Assembly (NCBI GenBank): GCA_963775575.1
Contig: CAVZJG010000003.1
Coordinates: 186,001 to 250,000, forward strand
Direction of reading: 5' to 3'
Origin: Roseiarcus sp963775575
GTDB taxonomy: Bacteria > Pseudomonadota > Alphaproteobacteria > Rhizobiales > Beijerinckiaceae
DNA length: 64,000 bases
The position numbers and the translations under genes were made by a program. Positions 45,001 to 55,087 of this stretch are shown one piece after another. The notes beneath the pieces are model-generated. The model saw only the letters and a program-made list of their open reading frames with translations, was not told the origin of the DNA and searched no databases. The stretch's first letter is position 1; every line of letters begins with the position of its first letter.

Positions 45001-45831
45001 ATGTCCCAACTGCGCGTGAGGCCGAGGCGCGCCCGCGGCCTCGTCACCGAAGTGACGCCGGAAAGCGCCGGCTGGACCTACGTAGGCTTCGCGCTCCATC
45101 GCCTACGCGTCGGCGAAAGCGTCGCCGCCGAGACGGGGACGCGCGAGGTCTGTCTGGCGCTCGTCGCGGGCAAGGCCAGGCTCACAATCGACGGCAGGGA
45201 TTTTGGCGAGATCGGCGGGCGCATGAGCCCGTTCGACGGGGCGCCGTGGGCCGCCTACGCGCCGGCGGGCAGCCGTTACACTTTAACCGCCACCACCGCG
45301 CTCGAACTCGGCGTCTGCTCGGCGCCGGGCGGCGCTGGCTATCCGGCCAAACTGATCCCGCCGGGCGCATATTCGCAGATTGCGCGCGGCAAGGGATCCA
45401 ATACGCGCTACGTCACCAACATCATGCCGGAGGACGACGGCTTGGCCAACGCGCTGCTCGTCGTCGAGGTGATCACGCCGGGCGGCAACACTTCGTCCTA
45501 TCCTCCGCACAAGCACGACCAGGACGACCTGCCCGCCGAGAGTTACCTCGAGGAGACATACTATCACCGCTTCAACCCGCCTCAGGGCTACGGTTTCCAG
45601 CGCGTCTACACCGACGACCGCTCGCTCGACGAGGTGGTCCTCGTCGAGGACGGCGATGTGGTGATGGTGCCGAGAGGCTATCACCCGGTCGCCACCATAC
45701 ATGGCTATGACAGCTACTACCTTAACGTCATGGCCGGGCCGAAGCGCGTCTGGAAGTTCCACAACGAGCCGCAGCACGAATGGCTGTTCACCGGCGTCGG
45801 CTCGCAGGGGAACGCCGTCAGGACCGGTTGA
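45001..45831 (+). CDS. iolB: 5-deoxyglucuronate isomerase
   Basis: Isomerises 5-deoxyglucuronate to 2-deoxy-5-keto-gluconate. The 276-residue bicupin contains PAGSRYTLTA, the block TSSYPPHKHDQDD with metal-binding histidines (about residue 164), EETYYHRFNPPQGYGFQRVY, and GYHPVATIHGYDSYYLN. AGGAGG precedes the ATG. It is the last gene of the iolG-C-D-B operon. Confidence 0.95.
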   Translation: MSQLRVRPRRARGLVTEVTPESAGWTYVGFALHRLRVGESVAAETGTREVCLALVAGKARLTIDGRDFGEIGGRMSPFDGAPWAAYAPAGSRYTLTATTALELGVCSAPGGAGYPAKLIPPGAYSQIARGKGSNTRYVTNIMPEDDGLANALLVVEVITPGGNTSSYPPHKHDQDDLPAESYLEETYYHRFNPPQGYGFQRVYTDDRSLDEVVLVEDGDVVMVPRGYHPVATIHGYDSYYLNVMAGPKRVWKFHNEPQHEWLFTGVGSQGNAVRTG

Positions 45832-46276
45832 CGTCGGGCGTGGATGCAAACGACGCGTCTTACGACCGGCTCGCATCGCATCGCGGGGAGAGCCGCGGTA
45901 GCGGAGGCGAGCCAAGGGTTGCGACTGCGAAACCGGCCCGCGGTCTTCCGAAGCATTCCTGCCGCCGGCGAGAAGCGGAAAAGCGATCGCGGTCACGCGG
46001 GCCGTGAGATTCGGCGAATGTGTCGACCCACTCGGCGGCGCGCGGCTCACGGCAGTCAACGAGTCTCAAGGATGACGATTGGCGGCTTGCGCTACTTCCC
46101 TTCGTAAGTCGCTGCTCGAGAACTGACGGCGCCGAGATCGCGCCCGAAATTCTGGTTGGCGCACTGCTCCGCCTGGGCGTGTGACCGTCGAATTGCTCCT
46201 CCGACGCGCCGCGTGGGTTGGGCCGGACGCGCGGAGGGAGGGGACCGCGCGTCCGGACTTCAGCCTGGGCGGAGGA
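45832..46276. other. Convergent intergenic region between iolB and iolA
   Basis: About 445 bases without a gene. It holds the strong hairpin at 46221-46254 close to the iolA stop. Short open frames are shadows. Confidence 0.5.
46221..46254. terminator. Hairpin downstream of iolA
   Basis: A perfect 12-base stem, CCGGACGCGCGG with CCGCGCGTCCGG, and a 10-base loop, 22 bases after the iolA stop. No T run on either strand; it may act on both converging transcripts. Confidence 0.5.
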
Positions 46277-47821
46277 TCAACCGCGGGTCAGCGTGCCGTC
46301 CCAGGTGCTAACGGTCTTCTTGGCGTCGGCTTCAGAGAACCACACCGAAGTCACTGACTTGGTCTCGGTGAAGAAAGCGACGCCGTCCTTGCCGAGCGTG
46401 TGCAAGTCGCCGAAGAACGACTGCTTGTGGCCGGAGAAGGGGAAGATCGAGAACGGCACCGGAATGCCGACGTTGACGCCGACCATGCCGCCGTCAGTGC
46501 GTCGGGCGAACTCGCGGGCGTAGCGGCCCGAGGTCGTGTAAATGCACGAGCCGTTGGCGAAGCGGTTGGCGTTCATGATCGCCAACCCTTGCTCGAAATC
46601 CTTGATGCGCTTGATCGACGTCACCGGTCCAAAGATTTCTTCGTCGCCCACATACATGCCGGGCTTGACGTGATCGAAGATCGTCGGACCAACGAAGTAG
46701 CCGCCCTCGTAGCCAGGCACTTTGACGCCGCGTCCGTCGAGCGCCAGCGTCGCGCCCTCCTCGATGCCGCGGGCGATCGCCTTCTCGACCGCTTCCTTCT
46801 GCGCCGCCGACGTCAAAGGACCCAATTGGCTGCCGGGCAAGTAGGCCGGACCGACTTTCAGCTGCTGGGCCAACGTCTTGAGCAGCGCCACGAACTCGTC
46901 GGCGATCAACTCCTGCACGCAGACCACCGGCAGCGCCATGCAGCGCTGGCCAGCGCAGCCGTAGGTCGAGTTGACGATGCCACGAACCGTGCGCTCCAGC
47001 ACGCAATCCTCAAGAACGAGCGCGTGATTCTTCGCTTCGGTGAGCGCCTGGACGCGTTTGCCGGCGCCGGCGGCGGTCTGATAGATGTGCTTGCCGACCG
47101 AGGTCGAACCGACGAAGCAAACGCCCTTGACGGCGGGGTTGACCAGCAGGCTGTCCGCTTCGACTCGCGAGCAGGTCACCAGGTTGACCACGCCCTTCGG
47201 CAAACCGGCCTCGATCAACAGCTCCAACATGCGCATGGCGGTCTGCGGCACCATCGAGGCCGCCTTCAGCACCACCGTATTGCCGGTGGTGATCGCGAAG
47301 GGAATCATCCAGCCCATCGGGATCATCGCCGGGAAATTGAAAGGCGCGATCGCGGCGAACACGCCGAGCGGCTCACGGTAGGAGACGGTGTCGTAGCCAT
47401 CCGACACGTTCATGCAGGTGTCGCCCTGCATGAGATAGGGCGTCGAGCAGGCGCACTCGACCACTTCGATCGCCTTCAGCACGTCGCCGCGCGCCTCGGA
47501 CAGCACTTTGCCGTTCTCGGTGGCGACCAGCTCGGTCAGCTCGTCGAGATGGGCGTCGAGCAATTGCTTGAACCGGAACATCAGCTGGACGCGGGTGGGG
47601 ATCGGCGTGTCGCGCCAACCGGGGAAGGCCCGGGCGGCGGCCGCAACGGCGCTGTCGACCTCGTCCTGGGTGCAGCAGGGCGCCGCGGCGATTTGCTTGC
47701 CGATCGAGGGGTCCATCACCGGCATGTGCTTGGCGGTTTTCGACGGACGCCATTCGTTGTCGACCAGATATCTTAGCCGTTCGGTCGTGGCGAACTTGTG
47801 CTTCAGGACTTCGAGATTCAT
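46277..47821 (-). CDS. iolA: Methylmalonate/malonate-semialdehyde dehydrogenase (CoA-acylating)
   Basis: Converts malonate semialdehyde, the C3 product of inositol cleavage, to acetyl-CoA and CO2. The 514-residue aldehyde dehydrogenase has FAAIAPFNFPAMIPMGWMIP (about residues 157-176), the VGSTSVGKHIY segment, the catalytic cysteine in GCAGQRCMALPV (about residue 295), and EEIFGPV. The ATG at 47821 has GGAGGAAGG upstream; the longer frame is not family-like. It faces away from the transporter genes, and a perfect IolR-type motif stands at 47872-47885. Confidence 0.94.
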   Translation of the reverse strand: MNLEVLKHKFATTERLRYLVDNEWRPSKTAKHMPVMDPSIGKQIAAAPCCTQDEVDSAVAAAARAFPGWRDTPIPTRVQLMFRFKQLLDAHLDELTELVATENGKVLSEARGDVLKAIEVVECACSTPYLMQGDTCMNVSDGYDTVSYREPLGVFAAIAPFNFPAMIPMGWMIPFAITTGNTVVLKAASMVPQTAMRMLELLIEAGLPKGVVNLVTCSRVEADSLLVNPAVKGVCFVGSTSVGKHIYQTAAGAGKRVQALTEAKNHALVLEDCVLERTVRGIVNSTYGCAGQRCMALPVVCVQELIADEFVALLKTLAQQLKVGPAYLPGSQLGPLTSAAQKEAVEKAIARGIEEGATLALDGRGVKVPGYEGGYFVGPTIFDHVKPGMYVGDEEIFGPVTSIKRIKDFEQGLAIMNANRFANGSCIYTTSGRYAREFARRTDGGMVGVNVGIPVPFSIFPFSGHKQSFFGDLHTLGKDGVAFFTETKSVTSVWFSEADAKKTVSTWDGTLTRG

Positions 47822-47871
47822 GGCCTTCCTCCTCGTGCGCGCCGCGCGCCCCTTTCTTGAGAGCTCTAAAT

Positions 47872-47885
47872 GGAATAGACATTCC
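47872..47885. promoter_or_regulatory. IolR-type operator upstream of iolA (perfect motif)
   Basis: GGAA-TAGACA-TTCC inside the longer palindrome TGGAATAGACATTCCA, 50 bases before iolA. A half site, TTTGGAATGCAAGTTG, follows at 47900. Confidence 0.65.
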
Positions 47886-48563
47886 ATACACCTTTTCGTT
47901 TGGAATGCAAGTTGTATCATCATCGCATTTTCGCGATCGCGCGCCATTGCTGGGGCCGCTTCCGGCGATCGGCCGATCAAAAAGGCTGCGCGCGCGCTCG
48001 AAGGCGATGGCGAGTTGCTCGCGACAACACGTCGCTATTCCGTCGGTCGCGCTGGCGTCGCCAATAACCCGACCGGCGCGACGCCCGGCGACAGGCGCAT
48101 TGGCCCACTGGGCGGCGCTTTCGCAAGGCTCCGGGGCTCTCGCGTTTCGACCGGTTCTCCGCTGCACGATCTTGCCGGCAGGACGTTTCGCTCAGGTCAA
48201 GTATTCGTTTGATCCGTGACGCGTTTCCGCTTGGCGGGCGCCGGACGAACGTCGACCGGAGCTGCGCCGCCAAGGGCCCGGAGAGAGAAAATCGGCGGTC
48301 GGAACCTTGCCCGCCTCGTTCGCCCATGCGTGCAGCCGAAAGTGTCAACTTTTCGGCGGCGACCGCCGTGAAAGGGCTTGACGCCCGATCTCAAGTATGG
48401 AACTCTTATTCTAAAGGTAGACCATAACTGCTGTTTCATTCCTACGAAGTTTGGCGAGGAGACCGGGCCGCAATGCGAGAAGCGGTGGCCATGCATGGCT
48501 TCACATGCATGGCTGCAAGAGCTCTGCGGCGACCGCTCTCCTTAAAGGACAAAGGGTTGGAAG
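47886..48563. other. Divergent control region before the transporter genes
   Basis: About 680 bases without a convincing gene. It includes the candidate site at 48399-48412 and a TTGACG hexamer at 48378-48383, so the promoter for the transporter genes is expected here. Confidence 0.45.
48399..48412. promoter_or_regulatory. Candidate IolR site before the ABC transporter genes
   Basis: GGAA-CTCTTA-TTCT, one mismatch from GGAA-N6-TTCC, 21 bases after TTGACG. Confidence 0.4.
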
Positions 48564-48869
48564 ATGCCAGCCGGCGATCCGCTGCTGAAGGTTGAGGGTC
48601 TCACAAAGCGTTTCCCGCGCGTCGTCGCGTCAGCTGACGCGACCCTGGAAGCCAGCGCCAAAGAGGTGCACGGCATCTGCGGAGAGAACGGCGCCGGCAA
48701 ATCAACGCTGATCAAAGTGCTGAGCGGCGCGCATAGGCCCGACTCGGGCGTTATCCGCTTTGACGGCGCCACTTGCAGCGGCGTTCGCGCCGGGATTAGC
48801 TGGTTTCACCGAACGAAATTCCCCGACGGGCGTGAAGCGCGCTCCGAAGGGTCATCCGGCGAGTCTTAA
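48564..48869 (+). pseudogene. Truncated sugar ABC transporter ATPase
   Basis: The first 75 codons read as the N-terminus of a sugar-import ATPase: LLKVEGLTKRFPRVVASADA, then the Walker A motif GENGAGKSTLIKVLSGAH and RPDSGVIRFDG. After about codon 76 the similarity stops, and the frame ends at 48869 without Q loop, signature or Walker B. It is not the N-terminus of the intact ATPase at 50007, so a second transporter or an older copy once stood here. It may still be translated as a short peptide. Confidence 0.7.
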
Positions 48870-48902
48870 GGCGTAGCCGGGCGCGACGAAGGAGGAATGA
48901 AT

Positions 48903-49832
48903 ATGAAACGCTACATCTATGCGCTTGCGGTGGCGACAATCCTGTCGAGCCCGGCCATGGCCGCCAAGATAGGTGTGTCGATGGACAAGTTCGACGACAA
49001 TTTTCTCATCGTGCTGCGCAACGCCATGAGCAGCTACGCCAAGACGTTGCCGGACGTGTCGCTGCAAATCGAAGACGGTAAGGACGACATCTCCAAGCAG
49101 CTCAGCCAGATTCAGAATTTCATCGCCAACAAGGTCGACGCGATCATCGTCAACCCCGTCGACACCAGCGCGACGCCTGCCATGACGAAGCTCGCCGGCG
49201 AGGCCGGCGTGCCGATCGTTTATGTCAACCGCCAACCGACCGACGTCGAGTCCTTTGGTCCCAAAGCCTCTTTCGTCGGTTCGGATGAGAAGCAGTCCGG
49301 GACGCTGGAAACTAAGGAGATTTGTCGTCTGCTGGGGGGCAAGGGCAACATTCTCGTCATCGAAGGCGAGCTGGCCAGCGAGGCCGCGGTGAAGCGCACC
49401 GCCGACGTCCACGATGTGATCGCCACGCCCGAGTGCAGCGGCATGAAGATCGTCGCCGAACAAAGCGCCTTCTTTGACCGCACCAAGGCGCAGAACCTGA
49501 TGACCAACTGGCTGTCGAAGGGCCTGAAATACGACGCGGTGGTCGCCAACAACGACGAAATGGCGATCGGCGCGCTGCAGGCGATGAAGGCGGCCGGCGT
49601 CGACACCAAGACGGCGATCGTCGGCGGCATCGACGCGACGCAAGACGCCCTCGCTTCGATGAAGGCGGGCGACCTCAAGGTCACGGTGTTCCAGGACGCC
49701 GCCGGCCAGGGCAAGGGCGCGGTCGACGCGGCGCTCAAGCTCGTTAAGAGCGAAGCGGTCGACAAGAAGGTCTACATTCCCTTCCAGCTCGTCACGCCGG
49801 ACAACATGGCCAACTTCATGAAGAAAAACTGA
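48903..49832 (+). CDS. Inositol-type ABC transporter substrate-binding protein
   Basis: A 309-residue periplasmic binding protein of the ribose/inositol class (periplasmic binding protein type I fold). The signal peptide IYALAVATILSSPAMA ends at about residue 19, followed by KIGVSMDKFDDNF, VDAIIVNPVDTSAT, YVNRQPTDVESF and VVANNDEMAIGALQAM. The ATG at 48903 is preferred because AGGAGG is 7 bases upstream; the ATG at 48897 would be too close. Context makes myo-inositol the likely ligand. A hairpin follows the stop. Confidence 0.92.
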   Translation: MKRYIYALAVATILSSPAMAAKIGVSMDKFDDNFLIVLRNAMSSYAKTLPDVSLQIEDGKDDISKQLSQIQNFIANKVDAIIVNPVDTSATPAMTKLAGEAGVPIVYVNRQPTDVESFGPKASFVGSDEKQSGTLETKEICRLLGGKGNILVIEGELASEAAVKRTADVHDVIATPECSGMKIVAEQSAFFDRTKAQNLMTNWLSKGLKYDAVVANNDEMAIGALQAMKAAGVDTKTAIVGGIDATQDALASMKAGDLKVTVFQDAAGQGKGAVDAALKLVKSEAVDKKVYIPFQLVTPDNMANFMKKN

Positions 49833-49846
49833 TCGCGGGAAAGCGC

Positions 49847-49874
49847 GGCCCGGCGGGCGAACGCCCGTCGGGCC
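49847..49874 (+). terminator. Attenuating hairpin after the binding-protein gene
   Basis: GGCCCGGCGGGC and GCCCGTCGGGCC form a 12-base stem (one G-U pair) with loop GAAC. Such hairpins between binding-protein and ATPase genes stabilise the first message and lower expression of the rest. Confidence 0.55.
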
Positions 49875-50006
49875 AAGACGGCTTGAAATCCCGGGCGTCT
49901 CGGCGCAGCCTGACTTCGGCGGTCCGCGTTGCGGGGACGGGTGACGGGATACCGCGACGCGTCCGCTGCCGGGGGCGGCGCGTTTTCGTTGCAGGGCGCA
50001 ATCAGC

Positions 50007-51545
<1,539 letters not shown>

Positions 51546-51575
51546 CGCGCGACGCTTCGGCAAGGACAGAAAAAC

Positions 51576-52607
51576 GTGGCCATGCAACAAACTTCCAACG
51601 CCGCCGCCCATAGCGATGCGCCGAGAGCGGGCCGCCGCCGTCTGCCGCCGGAGGTCAACATTCTCGGCGTCATGATCGGCATGATGCTGCTGTTCGAGGT
51701 GCTGGGCTGGATTTTCGTCGGCCAGAGCTTCATCGCCAATCCGCTGCGCCTGAAGATCATGATCCTGCAGGAGGCGGTGATCGGCATCATCGCGATCGGC
51801 GTCACGCAGACCATCATCATGGCCGGCATCGACCTTTCGTCCGGCTCGCTGGTCGGCATGACCGCGATGATCGCCGCCAGTTTCGCCCAGACCTCCGGAT
51901 ATAGCCATGCGATCTATCCCGGCCTGACGGGATTGAACCCGATCTTTCCCGTCGCGGCGGGCCTGATCGCGGGGCTGATCGCGGGCCTGATCAACGGCGG
52001 CCTGATCGCCTACACGAAAATTGCGCCTTTCATCGCCACGCTCGGCATGATGGTGTCGGCGCGCGGCGTCGCCGACTGGTATACGGACGGCGAGCCGATC
52101 GGCAATCTCTCGGATTCTTTCGCCACGATCGGATCCGGCTGGTGGCCGGTGGTGATCTTCCTCGTCGTGGCGGCAATCTTCCATATCCTGCTGCGCTATA
52201 CGCGCTACGGCAAGTTCACTTACGCCATCGGCTCCAACCCGCTCGCCGCGCGCGTGTCCGGCATCAACGTCGAGCGTCATACCGTGCTCGTCTACACGCT
52301 CGCCGCCGGGCTGTCGGCTCTTGCCGGCATCGTCCAGACCGCGCGCGCGATCAGCGGGCAGGCGGGCGTCGGCATGGGCTTCGAGCTCGACGCCATCGCC
52401 GCGGCGGTGATCGGCGGCACGTCGCTCGCCGGCGGCGTTGGCCGAATGACCGGAACCGTGATCGGCACGGTGATCCTGGGCATCCTGACCTCGGGCTTCA
52501 CCTTCCTCAACATCGGCGCCCACTATCAGGAAATCATGAAGGGCGCGGTCATCATCGCCGCCGTGATCACCGACCAGTACCGTCAACGCCGGCGCCGCAA
52601 GGCCTAG
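51576..52607 (+). CDS. Inositol-type ABC transporter permease
   Basis: A 343-residue integral membrane protein of the ribose/inositol permease class, with about 9-10 hydrophobic helices. Recognisable parts: TIIMAGIDLSSGSLVGMTAM (about residues 78-97), NGGLIAYTKIAPFIATLGMM, YAIGSNPLAARVSGI, and DAIAAAVIGGTSLAGGVG, the loop that contacts the ATPase. The GTG at 51576 has AAGGA upstream; an ATG two codons later is possible. Third gene of the importer. Confidence 0.93.
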   Translation: MAMQQTSNAAAHSDAPRAGRRRLPPEVNILGVMIGMMLLFEVLGWIFVGQSFIANPLRLKIMILQEAVIGIIAIGVTQTIIMAGIDLSSGSLVGMTAMIAASFAQTSGYSHAIYPGLTGLNPIFPVAAGLIAGLIAGLINGGLIAYTKIAPFIATLGMMVSARGVADWYTDGEPIGNLSDSFATIGSGWWPVVIFLVVAAIFHILLRYTRYGKFTYAIGSNPLAARVSGINVERHTVLVYTLAAGLSALAGIVQTARAISGQAGVGMGFELDAIAAAVIGGTSLAGGVGRMTGTVIGTVILGILTSGFTFLNIGAHYQEIMKGAVIIAAVITDQYRQRRRRKA

Positions 52608-52875
52608 GCCTAGCAGATGCGGCCCTTTTTGCGCGGCCCGCACCTGGCTCGGCGGCGCCGTCAAGTTAAGGCCACACAGGGCTCCGGGGGACGGCTATTT
52701 CGCCGCGGCCGCCGCTGACGCATGTCTTGAGGCGGAAACGCACCGGAGCGAGCGTGTCGATCGTCACGCCGCCCCGCCCCGAATTCCACGATCGAAATTC
52801 TGAGTGGAATCGCCGGGACCGCATGTGCATGATCGGGCCCGGCGCCTCGTCCGCTTCAAATTGGAGAAAGCGCCA

Positions 52876-53706
52876 ATGGTGAACCGTAACATAAAGTTTG
52901 GCTTCAATCATATGGTGTGCCCGTCGCTCACGCCCGAAGAGCTGGTTGACGCGGCCGATCAGGCCGGCGCCGCCGCGATCGAATTGCGCAATGACATTGG
53001 CGCCAACAGCTTAAGCGACGTCGATACGGCTCGCCGCATCGGCGCGAAGGCCGCCGAACGAGGGCTTGAGATTCGCAGCGTCAACGCCCTCTACCCATTC
53101 AATGTTTGGAATGAGGAGCGCGCGCGTCAGACCGAAGCTCTCGCCAAGCTCGCCGCCGCGTGCGGCGCCATCGGCCTGGTGATGTGTCCGCTCAACGAGG
53201 GCAAGATGCTTGAAGACACGCCCGAGAAGGCGGAGGGCCTCCGCGCCGCGCTGAAAGGCGCCCGCGCGATCCTTGGCCAATTCGGCCTCAAAGGCTTCGT
53301 CGAACCCCTGGGTTTTCTGAGGTCTTCGCTCCGCTTCAAGCGCGAGGCGCTCGCGGCGATCGATGAAATTCAAGGCGCCGACGTCTTTTCTCTGGTTCAC
53401 GACACGTTTCATCATCGCGGCGCCGGCGAGCGCGAGGTCTTTGCGGCGCGCACCGGCTTGGCGCACATCTCGGGCCTCGAAGACCCGAAGGTCAGTTTCG
53501 CCGATATGGAGGACGCGGACCGCGTGCTCGTGGGGCCAAAGGACCGCTTAGGCAACATCGAGCAGCTTCGCCAGCTCTACGCCGACGGCTTTGATGGAAT
53601 CGTTTCGTTCGAGCCGTTCGCCAAGGAGGTCCACGACCTCCCCCTTCCAGTCGCTGCGGTGCGCGCAAGCATGGCGTATGTGCGCGAGGCGTTGGAGGCG
53701 TCGTGA
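52876..53706 (+). CDS. IolI-like sugar isomerase (TIM barrel)
   Basis: A 276-residue xylose-isomerase-like barrel: FGFNHMVCPSLTPEE at the start, IELRNDIGANSL, FSLVHDTFHHRGAG with metal ligands (about residue 176), and GFDGIVSFEPFAKEVHDLPL near the C-terminus. The pattern resembles IolI, 2-keto-myo-inositol isomerase, which converts between inososes and links D-chiro-inositol to the pathway. The ATG at 52876 has GGAGAAAG upstream. It follows the permease by 270 bases; the specific activity is inferred from fold and context. Confidence 0.78.
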   Translation: MVNRNIKFGFNHMVCPSLTPEELVDAADQAGAAAIELRNDIGANSLSDVDTARRIGAKAAERGLEIRSVNALYPFNVWNEERARQTEALAKLAAACGAIGLVMCPLNEGKMLEDTPEKAEGLRAALKGARAILGQFGLKGFVEPLGFLRSSLRFKREALAAIDEIQGADVFSLVHDTFHHRGAGEREVFAARTGLAHISGLEDPKVSFADMEDADRVLVGPKDRLGNIEQLRQLYADGFDGIVSFEPFAKEVHDLPLPVAAVRASMAYVREALEAS

Positions 53707-53981
53707 ACCTTCGAGGAGTAGCGTTGTTCGCTCGCCCTTGGGGAACGGCGCGGCAGGACCGTCGGTAAGGATTGCGGGCAAGACGATCGAGAAGCGCATC
53801 GATTCCGGCGCGACCTTGATCACCAAGGGCAGCGCCGAGCAGTTGCTCGATTTCCGCAACGCGATCACGTGAGCGAATGCCGCGCCTGCCTTTGTTGGCG
53901 GGAGCAAAGGCTGGCGTGAAGACTTGGATGGCCGGACCGCCCCGTGCGGTTCGGCCATTTCTCGAGCCGGAGGGCCTGAAC

Positions 53982-54986
53982 GTGTCTGAATCCGTTCGCA
54001 TCGGCATTGTCGGCCTCGGACGTCTTGGCCGTCGTCATGCGGAGAACCTCGCGTTCCGGGTTCCCGGCGCTCAGCTGGTCGCCGCGGCAAGTCCGGTCGA
54101 CTCGGAACGCGCATGGGCGGAGACGTCGTTAGGCAATGTGACGACTTATGCCGGACTGGAGGAATTGCTGGCGCATCCCGGCCTGGACGCGGTCTGGCTG
54201 GTGACGCCCACTTCCCTTCACGCCGATCAGGTGATCGCCTCGGTCAACGCCGGCAAGCACGTCTTCTGCGAGAAGCCGCTGGCGCTCGACCCAAGCGATT
54301 GCGACCGGGCGGTCGCGGCCGCCGCCAATCACCCCCGTCAAGTGGTGATGGTCGGCTTCATGCGGCGTTTCGATCCAGCCTATGCGGAAGCCAAGCGCAG
54401 GATTGACGCCGGCGAATTGGGGAAGGTCTTTGCAATTCGCTGCGTCTCGGAAGATCCCGTCGACCCCAATGGCTTCTTCGTTCGGTTTGCGCCGACGTCA
54501 GGCGGCATCTTCCTTGACTGCTGCATCCACGACATCGACCTCGTGGGTTGGATGCTCGACGGAGCCGAAATTGCCTCCGTCGCCGCCGCAGGCAGCCGCA
54601 TCATGTACCCGGCGCTTGGCGAATGCGCCGACGTCGACACCGCAAGCGCCAACGTCACCTTCACGGGCGGCCAGATCGCGACTTTCTATGTCTCGCGAAC
54701 ATCGCATCGTGGTTACGAGGCGTCCATGACGATTGTCGGCGACAAAGGAACGCTGGAACTCGGCGCGGCGATCCCCCACCTTCCGTTGACGCTGGAAAGC
54801 GGCGGGCATCGCTCGACCGCCGGCCAAGTCGACTTTTTCGAACGCTTTGGCGAGGCCTTCCTTTACGAGGCGCAAGCGTTCGTCACGACGGTGCGAGGCG
54901 GCGGGCCGACGCCGCTCAGCCTCAAGGATGCGCGCCAAGCGACGCGGTTGGCTTGCGCCATGCGCGATGCGCTTAAGGTTGGCTGA
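53982..54986 (+). CDS. Second Gfo/Idh/MocA inositol-type dehydrogenase
   Basis: A 334-residue NAD-dependent dehydrogenase: IGIVGLGRLGRRHAENLA, VFCEKPLALDPSDCD with the catalytic lysine (about residue 97), FMRRFDPAYAEAKRRIDAG, and LDCCIHDIDLVGWML. It is clearly different from iolG at 39923 but belongs to the same family, so it may act on scyllo-inositol or another isomer. The GTG at 53982 has GGAGGG 8 bases upstream. 53707-53876 between it and the IolI-like gene contains a short open stretch, GKTIEKRIDSGATLITKG, of unknown origin. Confidence 0.88.
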   Translation: MSESVRIGIVGLGRLGRRHAENLAFRVPGAQLVAAASPVDSERAWAETSLGNVTTYAGLEELLAHPGLDAVWLVTPTSLHADQVIASVNAGKHVFCEKPLALDPSDCDRAVAAAANHPRQVVMVGFMRRFDPAYAEAKRRIDAGELGKVFAIRCVSEDPVDPNGFFVRFAPTSGGIFLDCCIHDIDLVGWMLDGAEIASVAAAGSRIMYPALGECADVDTASANVTFTGGQIATFYVSRTSHRGYEASMTIVGDKGTLELGAAIPHLPLTLESGGHRSTAGQVDFFERFGEAFLYEAQAFVTTVRGGGPTPLSLKDARQATRLACAMRDALKVG

Positions 54987-55030
54987 TTGGCTGGGGCAGG
55001 CGGCGTCACGCCACATCGCCGCTGAAGCGT

Positions 55031-55052
55031 CGGGCGGCCTTTCGGCCGCCCG
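55031..55052. terminator. Bidirectional hairpin between dehydrogenase and transaldolase
   Basis: A 9-base perfect stem CGGGCGGCC/GGCCGCCCG with loop TTTC, between two convergent genes (stops at 54986 and 55088). Confidence 0.6.
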
Positions 55053-55087
55053 AGGAACTTAAGGTTGGCGGCATTGCCGCCTGCCGC

